NCBI GenBank assembly: GCA_019828595.1 | Contig: JAHQRK010000004.1 | Span: 248,001-312,000, forward strand | DNA: 64,000 bases | From: Aphanomyces cochlioides | Lineage: Eukaryota; Oomycota; Saprolegniomycetes; Saprolegniales; Verrucalvaceae | Direction: 5' to 3' | Shown: one piece after another, positions 11,881 to 22,025 of the stretch | Numbering within the stretch: position 1 is the stretch's first letter | Layout of the letters: the number at the start of each line of letters is the position of its first letter | Program-made: the position numbers and the translations under genes | Notes under the pieces: model-generated | Seen by the model: the letters and a program-made list of their open reading frames with translations, nothing else | What the model was told of the DNA's origin: nothing | Databases searched by the model: none

Positions 11881-12286
11881 AATACTTCCTCTGTTCCACA
11901 TTACTGTGTACAAATCGAAAACACACTTTTTCCACAACCTATGTACAAATAGTCATGATTGGCTCGAAACATTTTTCATTAGATTTCATTGGTCATAAAT
12001 CCTTATGATTTCTTTCATTGGTCATAAATTCTTAAGTTATGATTGACTCGAAATATGTTTTATTAGATTTCATTGGTCATAAATCCTTAGCCTGGCTACA
12101 TGGATGCATTCGCCGCCGATTTTGACCACGAAAACTCACTTTCTGCTCCTGCCAGCCAAGGCAATTTCCAGCAGTTTTTTATGGTCTTTAAAAAATGATA
12201 TCCGCCATTGAATTTAGAAAAGAAATAGATTTTTGGGGTCGATGTAAAGTGATTTGTACACAGTAATGTGGAACAGAGGAAGTATT
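11881..12286. mobile_element. Stowaway-like MITE with perfect 36-bp inverted repeats
   Basis: A perfect 36-bp inverted repeat bounds this 406-bp element. It starts AATACTTCCTCTGTTCCACA at 11881 and its complement ends at 12286. Inside the outermost AA is TA followed by CTTCCTCTGTTCC, close to the CTCCCTCCGTTCC consensus of Stowaway/mariner-type elements. The interior has a tandem duplication of about 85 bp (ATTTCATTGGTCATAAATCC recurs near 11980, 12012 and 12068). There is no coding capacity. Confidence 0.7.
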
Positions 12287-12487
12287 TACGAATAAGGACA
12301 TTATGGTTTTAATGACATATATTAAATAATAATGTATTGTGTAATAGACAAATATTGAAAACTATCCTGGTTTTAATGACATATTTGAATTAATTGATAA
12401 ATTACTGAATTAAAGAAATATTTATGTCAACAATGACTGGTTAAAAACTTTATTCGGAATTTTCATGTGCATTTTTTGCTTGTCAAG
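12287..12487. promoter_or_regulatory. AT-rich 5' flank of DPH5
   Basis: This short AT-rich segment between the MITE and the DPH5 start codon presumably holds the promoter. Two copies of TTTTAATGACATAT occur near 12306 and 12371. No specific factor site is recognised. Confidence 0.3.
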
Positions 12488-13538
12488 ATGGTCCTCTACG
12501 TGGTTGGTCTCGGTCTCGGCGATGAGACGGACATTACAGTGCGTGGTCTTCGCGCCGTCCAGCAGTGCGACAAGGTCTACTTGGAAAATTACACCAGTGT
12601 GCTAGGCATTGACCACCAAACATTGGTATAATCGCTCTGTGGAATGGAGTTTATCTGATTGTGGTATGGTAGAGCACCTTTTACGGCCGTGAAGTCATCC
12701 TAGCCGACCGCGATTGCGTCGAAACGGGTGCTGAAGTCATCTATGCCAACGCCAGAGAGCAAAATGTTGCGTTTCTTGTCGTGGGCGATCCGTTTTGGTA
12801 TGCCTTGTAAGAGTTTGAGGTGTAAATCCACGTGATAGCGCCACGACCCACTCCGATTTGATCTTGCGAGCGAAAGAAATCGGGATCCAAGTCGAAGTTA
12901 TTCACAATGCCTCGGTCATGGGTGCTGCCGGCGCTTGTGGCTTGCAAGTACTGCAGTGATGACTGTGGCGATCGTTCTAACTCGGCAATTTGTAGCTTTA
13001 CCATTACGGCCAAACCGTGTCAATTCCATTCTTCACGGACGAGTGGCGTCCCGATAGCTTTTACGACAAGATTGCATTTAACCGCAAGGGTGGTTTGCAT
13101 ACGCTTTGCCTGCTAGGTCCTCCTCGTTTCATTCCATGGGATTGAAAGTTGACTTTTGTAGATATCAAGGTGAAAGAGCCTGATTTTGAAGCCATGGCGC
13201 GAGGCCGTACAGTCTACTTGCCTCCACGTTTCATGATAGTCAACCAAGCGATTGAACAGCTCTTGGAAATCGAAGACAAGCGTCAAGAAGGAGTGTACTC
13301 TCGATCAACAGTGTGTGTTGGCTTGGCTCGTCTTGGACAACCCACTCAGCAGTACGTTCATGCCACTTCTACGATCTTTTATATTGATTTTGCTTGTAGA
13401 ATTGTATCTGGAACGATGGAAGAGCTCTTGACGGTCGATTTCGGTGCTCCGTTGCATTCGTTGGTCATTGCTGGCGAAGTTCATTGCCTCGAGGAAGAAA
13501 TGCTCCGCCAATTCTCGGTGCATCAATTGAAACAATAA
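12488..13538 (+). CDS. DPH5: Diphthine methyl ester synthase (DPH5)
   Basis: This cytosolic S-adenosylmethionine-dependent enzyme methylates the modified histidine of elongation factor 2 during diphthamide synthesis. The N-terminus [20 protein letters not shown] carries the SAM-binding start typical of the tetrapyrrole methylase fold. Further family blocks follow in order: [51 protein letters not shown], the DIKVKEP segment, and a C-terminus with [11 protein letters not shown] and ARLG. Six exons are joined by short GT-AG introns (for example 12626-12672). The start is the first ATG of the conserved N-terminus and the stop is TAA at 13536. The family is single-copy and conserved in eukaryotes. 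I see no lesion. Confidence 0.9.
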
Positions 13539-13798
13539 ATCAGTCTTGTATTGGAATTTATAGCTCGATTTTGTTACATGTCCAGCGCTCCAGCAGCAAA
13601 ACTTGCATGAGCCAGAGCTGCAGTCGTTGCAATTTTAACACTTGCACTGTCGGAGTGTAAAGTTTACGTAAAGTTCTTTTCAATTGAACAAAGGTGTACA
13701 GTAAGTGATACTTTACGTCAATAGCTCTGTAAATAAATGAAAATCATTTAATAAATCTTAAATGAGACAAATAATTCATTTATTTAAGGATTGCCACG

Positions 13799-14557
13799 AT
13801 GAAGCAGTACTTTGGCGGGACATGGATCGGCGACAGCTTTGCTGCGGAAGACAAGACGCTGTGGTTAATTCTATGGCACCAAGATGGCTCCATGTACGAA
13901 ACAACGCGAAATTCGAGCGACAAACCACGGGCATTGACCTGTTCTGGCGACGAATACCTCGCCGTCATCCATGACACATTCCATCTTGGCCATTCTCTCG
14001 TCACACTCTCAAATCCCGTCGTCGAGAATGACCAACTGGTTGTTGAGCTGCGAGAAGAGCGCGATGGGATGAATCTGCGCTACGATTCGTGGACGATGCG
14101 CTTGGCGTCGCCGAAAGATCAGAGGACTGTGAGGGAGAAATGGTGTGGTGCATTTGCCGATGAAGAACATCAACGGCGCGACCTTGTTCGGCGCGTAGCT
14201 GACCTCGAGACGCTCTTAAAGCAGAAAGAGTCGCTGCTCCATGATGCTATCCAGGCCAAAGTCGATACGGAGAAGCAGCTCGTCTTGCAGTGCGTTGAGC
14301 TCATCAACACCAAGAAACAACACATTGAACGACTTCAAAACAGTCTTCCCAAGGCAAACAAACGAAAGCAACCGGAGCACGGTGAAGAGGAGGACGAAGA
14401 GGAAGATGAAGGCAGCGCTGCGGAGGAAGAAGACGATGATGAAGTAGTCGAAGCGGCCAGTCAAGCTTACAGCCACGTTCCCTCCCAATCGACGCATATT
14501 AGTGCCAAGCGACTGCTCAAGCAAGAGGACGACGACGACTTTCTCAACATGTTGTGA
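13799..14557 (+). CDS. XRCC4-like DNA double-strand-break repair protein
   Basis: This intronless gene encodes 252 residues. Residues 1 to about 125 look like a beta-rich globular head. A long amphipathic coiled coil follows (about 125-185), containing VELINTKKQHIERLQ, which resembles the XRCC4 coiled-coil block with its LVLNEKK core that binds DNA ligase IV. After that come a basic KANKRKQ patch, a run of Glu/Asp (about 196-222) and a C-terminal tail ending DDDDFLNML. The order head, coiled coil, basic patch and acidic tail matches XRCC4 of non-homologous end joining. Related XLF or PAXX proteins are alternatives. Its stop lies only 40 bp from the convergent end of the giant repeat gene. The name is inference from layout and one motif, without an alignment. 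Confidence 0.55.
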   Translation: MKQYFGGTWIGDSFAAEDKTLWLILWHQDGSMYETTRNSSDKPRALTCSGDEYLAVIHDTFHLGHSLVTLSNPVVENDQLVVELREERDGMNLRYDSWTMRLASPKDQRTVREKWCGAFADEEHQRRDLVRRVADLETLLKQKESLLHDAIQAKVDTEKQLVLQCVELINTKKQHIERLQNSLPKANKRKQPEHGEEEDEEEDEGSAAEEEDDDEVVEAASQAYSHVPSQSTHISAKRLLKQEDDDDFLNML

Positions 14558-14597
14558 GTGGATTGGATTCATTGTTACAAGTTTAAGCTAAAGACAT

Positions 14598-17500
14598 TTA
14601 GAAGTTGTTGCTCGAGCAGGCGCTGCGGAGGCGAGGCGTTGGGGCCGGCGTTGTCGTTGGGTAATCCGTCGTGGGGCAAGGGGCAAGAGGAGTTTGGTCG
14701 ACAATCTTGTCGACGGTGGAAGCGACAGATGACGACAAGCCGGCACTTGAGGCAGCATCCGATGGAGAGCTACCTGCATCGACGGCTGAAGCGACTTGGA
14801 CGGCTTGAGAGGACGAGGCACCAGCGCTCAAAGCGGCAGCAGCGGCAATATCAGCGGTGTCGGCTTGGTTGTTGGACGTCTCGGTGACCTTGTTGGTGAC
14901 ATCGGCGACATCCGAGGCGGACAAACCGGCGTCCTTGGCAGCATCGGCTGGAGTCAAGCCAGCATCGACGTTACTGGCAATATCGGCGGCTTGGTTGGAC
15001 GAAGCTCCGGCATCCGAAGCAGCAGCAGCGGCGACATCAGCAGGAGACGCCACGTTGTTGGAAGAATCCACGACTTGGTTGACAATATCGGCAGCAGTCT
15101 TGGTGTCGAGGCCGGTATCGGCGGCAGCGGCAGCAGCAGAGGAACCAGAGTCGACAGCGTCGGCGACTTTGACGGCTTGAGAGGCACTTCCACCATTGTC
15201 AAGGACAGCAGCGGCGGCGACATCAGCAGGATCTGCAACTTTAGCGGACGAGTCGGCAACAGCACTGGCAACATCGATCGCATCGTTGGTGTTGAGGCCA
15301 GCGTCGACAGCAGCGGCAGCTGCAGACTTTCCATCGTCAACTGCTGCAGCGATGTCCGTGGCTTGGCTGGACGATGCGCCACTATCAAGAGCAGCAGAAG
15401 CCGCAACATCAGCAGGGTCGGCTAGAAGCGCAGCCGAGTCGGTCACTTGGTCGACGACTTGGGCGATTTGGGAAGGAGAAAGACCGGCGTCCGTGGCAGC
15501 AGAAACAACCGACGCGCCGTTGTCGACGGCTTGAGCAATGTCATTGGCTTGGGCAGTCGTGGCTCCAACGTCAGAAGCAGCATCGGCAGCAGCATCGCTT
15601 TGGGAAGGCACGTCCTTGGCGGCATCCACGACGTCCGTGATGACTTGAGCGGCTTGAGAGTCCGAGAGACCAGCGTCAATGGATGCAGCTGCAGCAGAGG
15701 CACCATCGTGGTCAATTGCATCGGCGATTTGAGCGGCTTGGTCGACGGAAGCACCGGCTTTAATGGCCGCAGCTTCAGCAAACTCGCCTTGGCTGTCGGC
15801 AAACAAGCGTTCGGCGATCACTTGGGCATCAGGGATGGAAAGACCAGCGGCTTCACCGACTTGTTCGACTTGGCCGAGACTCTTGCCATCTTCCTTGGCG
15901 ACGACAATGAGTTCAGCTTGGGCTGGAGAAGCTCCGAGATCCTTGGCGATGGTCAAGTCTTCAGGGTCAGCTGGCTTGTCGTTGTTGATTTCGACGGCCT
16001 GGGCGGCTTCATGCGCGGCAACGGCAATCTTCGTGGAATCATCTGGGTCAACACCCGCCAATTCAGCGACTTGAGCAATTTGAGAGACGCTAGCTCCGTT
16101 TTGAGCGGCAATGGAAATCTGGACGGCTTGCAACGAGTTGGCACCAGCGTCTTCGATGTCAGAGACCACTTGGGAGGCAGTCGATCCCTTGGCAGCGGAT
16201 TCCGTAGCAGCTTCTGCGACCGATTCTGCGTCGGATTCACTCAATCCACTCGAGATGGCAATGTCCTTGGCGTCAGCAGTTGATGCACCAGAAGCAACGG
16301 CCTTCGCGACCGTCTCGGCAACATCCGACGGACCTCCCGCTTCGGTGATTTGTTCTTTGATTGTGTTGACGACAGCGTCGACTGGCACACCAACATCTTC
16401 AGCGGCGTCAGCTGGAGTCTTGCCGGATTCAATTGAGGATGACAAGCTTCCCACGACATCGGCGGAAGCTCCAGCTTCCACAGCAGCGGCAGCGGCATTT
16501 CCAGCAGGCGACGCTGGGGGAGCAACATCAGCATCAATCTTATCGACAAGATCAGGGTTCAATCCAGCGGCCACAGCGGCATCACGAGGGGCAGTTCCAG
16601 TCGACACGAGAGAAGCCACAATGTCAGCATCGTGGGAAGGAACACCTTCACTGATGAGACTCGCCTTCACTTCGTTGGCGACTGCCAGATCATCAGTCGA
16701 ACCTGACTCATCATCGTGAGCTTGCATCACGGGGGAGTCGTTGGATGCAGCTGCAGCATCGTCGGACGTGGTCGTGGACGACACGGTGTCGTCGATTTCA
16801 GACACAGCCGAGGCAGACAAACCAGCATCTTGGGCGGCATCCACAGGCGACGCACCCGCATCGACAGATTCAGCAATGTCCAACGCTTGGCTTGGCGAAG
16901 CACCCGCATCGACGGCAGCAGACGCCGCCACATCGGCAGAGTCGGCAAGGTTGTCCGACGCATCCGACACTTCCGACGCGACTTGAGCCACATCGGCCTT
17001 GGACAAACCGGCATCTTCGGCGGCATCCGCAGGCGAGGCACCATCTTCGACGGCAGCCACAATGTCGCTCACTTGGCTAGGGGAGGCACCGGCATCGATC
17101 GCCGCAGCAGCCGCCACGTCGGCAGGCGCAGGGACATTTTCAGACGAGTCGGCCACTTGGCTCACCACATCGGCGACGGCGGCAGTGTCCAAACCGGCAT
17201 CGGCGGCGGCGGCAGCAGCAGACGAACCAGAGTCGACGGCATCCGCCACATCGACGGCTTGGGAGGCGCTGGCACCGTTGTCCAAGGCAGCAGCGGCAGC
17301 CACATCGGCAGGGTCGGCGACCTTGGCCGAGTCGGCGACGTAGGTGACAACATCGGCAACAGCAGCAGCGTCAAGGCCGGCATCCGTGGCAGCAGCAGCA
17401 ACCGAAGTACCATCGTCGACGGCAGCGGCAATGTCCACGGCTTGGCTGGCCGATGCGCCGTTGTAGATGGCAGCCGAGGCCGCGACATCGGCAGGGTCGG

Positions 17501-20500
17501 CGACGTTTTCAGCGACGTCCGCGACTTGGTCCACGATTTGGGCGATTTGAGAGTCCGTCAAACCGGCATCGGCAGCAGCAGCGGCCACCGACGAGCCGCT
17601 GTCGACGGCATCGCTGATTTGTTGGACTTGTTCATCCGACGCACCGGCATCGGTGGCGGCAGCCGCAGCCGCATCGGCTTGCGAAGGCACGTCGTCCGAG
17701 GCAGCGACGACTTGCGAGATGACTTGGGCAGCTTGGTTGTCGGTCAAACCGGCAGCGTCAGCCGCACCGGCAGCCGACGAGCCTTCGTTGTCAATGGCGT
17801 TTTGGATTTGGGCGGCTTGGGCATCCGACGCACCAGCATCCGACGCCGCGGCAGCAGCAACTTGTCCCAACGACGCATCCGACACATCGTCGGACGTGGT
17901 CGTGGACGACACGGTGTCGTCGATTTCAGACACAGCCGAGGCAGACAAACCAGCATCTTGGGCGGCATCCACAGGCGACGCACCCGCATCGACAGATTCA
18001 GCAATGTCCAACGCTTGGCTTGGCGAAGCACCCGCATCGACGGCAGCAGACGCCGCCACATCGGCAGAGTCGGCAAGGTTGTCCGACGCATCCGACACTT
18101 CCGACGCGACTTGAGCCACATCGGCCTTGGACAAACCGGCATCTTCGGCGGCATCCGCAGGCGAGGCACCATCTTCGACGGCAGCCACAATGTCGCTCAC
18201 TTGGCTAGGGAGGCACCGGCATCGATCGCCGCAGCAGCCGCCACGTCGGCAGGCGCAGGGACATTGTCAGACGAGTCGGCCACTTGGCTCACCACATCGG
18301 CGACGGCGGCAGTGTCCAAACCGGCATCGGCGGCGGCGGCAGCAGCAGACGAACCAGAGTCGACGGCATCCGCCACATCGACGGCTTGGGAGGCGCTGGC
18401 ACCGTTGTCCAAGGCAGCAGCGGCAGCCACATCGGCAGGGTCGGCGACCTTGGCCGAGTCGGCGACGTAGGTGACAACATCGGCAACAGCAGCAGCGTCA
18501 AGGCCGGCATCCGTGGCAGCAGCAGCAACCGAAGTACCATCGTCGACGGCAGCGGCAATGTCCACGGCTTGGCTGGCCGATGCGCCGTTGTAGATGGCAG
18601 CCGAGGCCGCGACATCGGCAGGGTCGGCGACGTTTTCAGCGACGTCCGCGACTTGGTCCACGATTTGGGCGATTTGAGAGTCCGTCAAACCGGCATCGGC
18701 AGCAGCAGCGGCCACCGACGAGCCGCTGTCGACGGCATCGCTGATTTGTTGGACTTGTTCATCCGACGCACCGGCATCGGTGGCGGCAGCCGCAGCCGCA
18801 TCGGCTTGCGAAGGCACGTCGTCCGAGGCAGCGACGACTTGCGAGATGACTTGGGCAGCTTGGTTGTCGGTCAAACCGGCAGCGTCAGCCGCACCGGCAG
18901 CCGACGAGCCTTCGTTGTCAATGGCGTTTTGGATTTGGGCGGCTTGGGCATCCGACGCACCAGCATCCGACGCCGCGGCAGCAGCAACTTGTCCCAACGA
19001 CGCATCCGACACATCGTCGGACGTGGTCGTGGACGACACGGTGTCGTCGATTTCAGACACAGCCGAGGCAGACAAACCAGCATCTTGGGCGGCATCCACA
19101 GGCGACGCACCCGCATCGACAGATTCAGCAATGTCCAACGCTTGGCTTGGCGAAGCACCCGCATCGACGGCAGCAGACGCCGCCACATCGGCAGAGTCGG
19201 CAAGGTTGTCCGACGCATCCGACACTTCCGACGCGACTTGAGCCACATCGGCCTTGGACAAACCGGCATCTTCGGCGGCATCCGCAGGCGAGGCACCATC
19301 TTCGACGGCAGCCACAATGTCGCTCACTTGGCTAGGGGAGGCACCGGCATCGATCGCCGCAGCAGCCGCCACGTCGGCAGGCGCAGGGACATTTTCAGAC
19401 GAGTCGGCCACTTGGCTCACCACATCGGCGACGGCGGCAGTGTCCAAACCGGCATCGGCGGCGGCGGCAGCAGCAGACGAACCAGAGTCGACGGCATCCG
19501 CCACATCGACGGCTTGGGAGGCGCTGGCACCGTTGTCCAAGGCAGCAGCGGCAGCCACATCGGCAGGGTCGGCGACCTTGGCCGAGTCGGCGACGTAGGT
19601 GACAACATCGGCAACAGCAGCAGCGTCAAGGCCGGCATCCGTGGCAGCAGCAGCAACCGAAGTACCATCGTCGACGGCAGCGGCAATGTCCACGGCTTGG
19701 CTGGCCGATGCGCCGTTGTAGATGGCAGCCGAGGCCGCGACATCGGCAGGGTCGGCGACGTTTTCAGCGACGTCCGCGACTTGGTCCACGATTTGGGCGA
19801 TTTGAGAGTCCGTCAAACCGGCATCGGCAGCAGCAGCGGCCACCGACGAGCCGCTGTCGACGGCATCGCTGATTTGTTGGACTTGTTCATCCGACGCACC
19901 GGCATCGGTGGCGGCAGCCGCAGCCGCATCGGCTTGCGAAGGCACGTCGTCCGAGGCAGCGACGACTTGCGAGATGACTTGGGCAGCTTGGTTGTCGGTC
20001 AAACCGGCAGCGTCAGCCGCACCGGCAGCCGACGAGCCTTCGTTGTCAATGGCGTTTTGGATTTGGGCGGCTTGGGCATCCGACGCACCAGCATCCGACG
20101 CCGCGGCAGCAGCAACTTGTCCCAACGACGCATCCGACACATCGTCGGACGTGGTCGTGGACGACACGGTGTCGTCGATTTCAGACACAGCCGAGGCAGA
20201 CAAACCAGCATCTTGGGCGGCATCCACAGGCGACGCACCCGCATCGACAGATTCAGCAATGTCCAACGCTTGGCTTGGCGAAGCACCCGCATCGACGGCA
20301 GCAGACGCCGCCACATCGGCAGAATCGGCAAGGTTGTCCGACGCATCCGACACTTCCGACGCGACTTGAGCCACATCGGCCTTGGACAAACCGGCATCTT
20401 CGGCGGCATCCGCAGGCGAGGCACCATCTTCGACGGCAGCCACAATGTCGCTCACTTGGCTAGGGGAGGCACCGGCATCGATCGCCGCAGCAGCCGCCAC

Positions 20501-21424
20501 GTCGGCAGGCGCAGGGACATTTTCAGACGAGTCGGCCACTTGGCTCACCACATCGGCGACGGCGGCAGTGTCCAAACCGGCATCGGCGGCGGCGGCAGCA
20601 GCAGACGAACCAGAGTCGACGGCATCCGCCACATCGACGGCTTGGGAGGCGCTGGCACCGTTGTCCAAGGCAGCAGCGGCAGCCACATCGGCAGGGTCGG
20701 CGACCTTGGCCGAGTCGGCGACGTAGGTGACAACATCGGCAACAGCAGCAGCGTCAAGGCCGGCATCCGTGGCAGCAGCAGCAACCGAAGTACCATCGTC
20801 GACGGCAGCGGCAATGTCCACGGCTTGGCTGGCCGATGCGCCGTTGTAGATGGCAGCCGAGGCCGCGACATCGGCAGGGTCGGCGACGTTTTCAGCGACG
20901 TCCGCGACTTGGTCCACGATTTGGGCGATTTGAGAGTCCGTCAAACCGGCATCGGCAGCAGCAGCGGCCACCGACGAGCCGCTGTCGACGGCATCGCTGA
21001 TTTGTTGGACTTGTTCATCCGACGCACCGGCATCGGTGGCGGCAGCCGCAGCCGCATCGGCTTGCGAAGGCACGTCGTCCGAGGCAGCGACGACTTGCGA
21101 GATGACTTGGGCAGCTTGGTTGTCGGTCAAACCGGCAGCGTCAGCCGCACCGGCAGCCGACGAGCCTTCGTTGTCAATGGCGTTTTGGATTTGGGCGGCT
21201 TGGGCATCCGACGCACCAGCATCCGACGCCGCGGCAGCAGCAACTTCGCCGAGTGATTGAGAGTTGTCGAACGATGTTGTGCCGTCAGAGATTTTGGATC
21301 CATCTTCGTATGAATCGGAATAGGTTACAATTGGAGAATCGTCTGCCGCTGGTGCAGCGTCTTGAGCATGGACTTTAGCAACGACAAAGAGAAGGCCGAT
21401 CAACGCGACTTTGGAGAGCTTCAT
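14598..21424 (-). CDS. Giant secreted Ala/Asp/Ser/Val-rich repeat protein, left copy (one frame break)
   Basis: Ignoring one missing base, this gene encodes about 2275 residues. A signal peptide (MKLSKVALIGLLFVVAKVHA) is followed by an acidic linker, then four nearly identical 376-residue units (21247 to about 16764). Each unit is made of six blocks of about 62 residues with the pattern ADVAAAAA-DAGAS-Q-AVD-G-S-AAADAGL. A region of diverged blocks (about 16.7-14.8 kb) follows, then a Thr/Pro stretch and a Cys-containing tail (RLRSACSSNNF). The repeats contain no Cys, Trp or Met and few charged residues other than Asp and Glu, and are probably alpha-helical. At 18208-18211 GGGG has become GGG, splitting the frame into 14598-18200 and 18197-21424. 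This may be a real lesion or a sequencing error. I recognise no named domain. A secreted structural or surface role is inference. Confidence 0.75.
16764..21247 (-). repeat. Left array of four 1128-bp coding units
   Basis: Four head-to-tail units of 1128 bp read on the minus strand, with boundaries (start of the DVSDASLGQ block) near 21247, 20143, 19015 and 17887. One unit is 1127 bp because of the base missing near 18209. Units differ at only a few positions, for example TTTTC versus TTGTC (Glu to Asp) at about 18264. Each unit is six sub-repeats of about 188 bp that are far more diverged from each other than the units are. This shows two rounds of expansion, an old one of about 62 aa and a recent one of 376 aa. 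Confidence 0.9.
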
Positions 21425-22025
21425 GACAGGAACTTGGACAAATACTACAGAAAAGGAACAAAGACGTTGCTGTGAGTTGCCAGCTTTGAAAATGAGGTGT
21501 CGCAGTACTCACGTGACCTTTCGGAGTGATTGCACAGAACACTAAGGTGTAGATACTTTAGGATCCAATCACACGTAAGTGTCGATTAGAACTTAAGGTT
21601 CAGTTCTATATTGATTGCACCGTCATGTGTCCTCTGAGGACTCTCCTAACAACATGAATGTCTCGAGTATATATCGTGTGGTTAGGAGAATCCTCAGATG
21701 AGAACTTGCTGGCTGGCTACAACAAGAAGCAAATGACATCAAGCTACGATCTCCCTTTAGTACCTTTGCCAAGGGCAAACCAATCGAATTCCCTTCAAGT
21801 CGAGCGTCAGCTACCAAGCAATGGAAGAAACCGTTGTTCGATTTGAACCATAGACATGGCAAATGCAAGCAATCCTTCGTAAGATTTGGTGTGAAGGGTC
21901 GATATCTCGAAGAACTACAAAGTGAATATTTCGTAAACTCATTTTGCAATCAGCAGCCTCTCGAGTAGCCTGTCGTGTTGTCTTGTCTTGTTTGAAGTCC
22001 TTCAGTTCAATCGTTGTCTTAAACT
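21425..22025. promoter_or_regulatory. Shared bidirectional promoter of the two giant repeat genes
   Basis: The 601 bp between the two divergent start codons must hold both promoters, since the two reading frames begin with nearly the same signal peptide on opposite strands. It is not repetitive. It contains CACGTGA near 21511 and an imperfect inverted repeat at 21630-21701. The right-hand 5' leader is pyrimidine-rich just before the ATG. Shared regulation of the pair is inference. Confidence 0.5.
21630..21701. repeat. Inverted repeat within the shared promoter
   Basis: TCCTCTGAGGACTCTCCTAA (from 21630) is matched in inverted orientation by TTAGGAGAATCCTCAGATGA (to 21701), about 21 of 24 positions over the full arms, with a loop of about 26 bp. 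Its central position suggests a symmetric protein-binding site, but chance cannot be excluded. Confidence 0.45.

Noticed and set aside
18284..21256. Long Arg/Gly/His-rich open frame on the plus strand opposite the left repeat gene
   Set aside because: It mirrors the repeat units exactly, has no signal peptide or start context of its own, and is explained by stop-poor complements of the coding codons.
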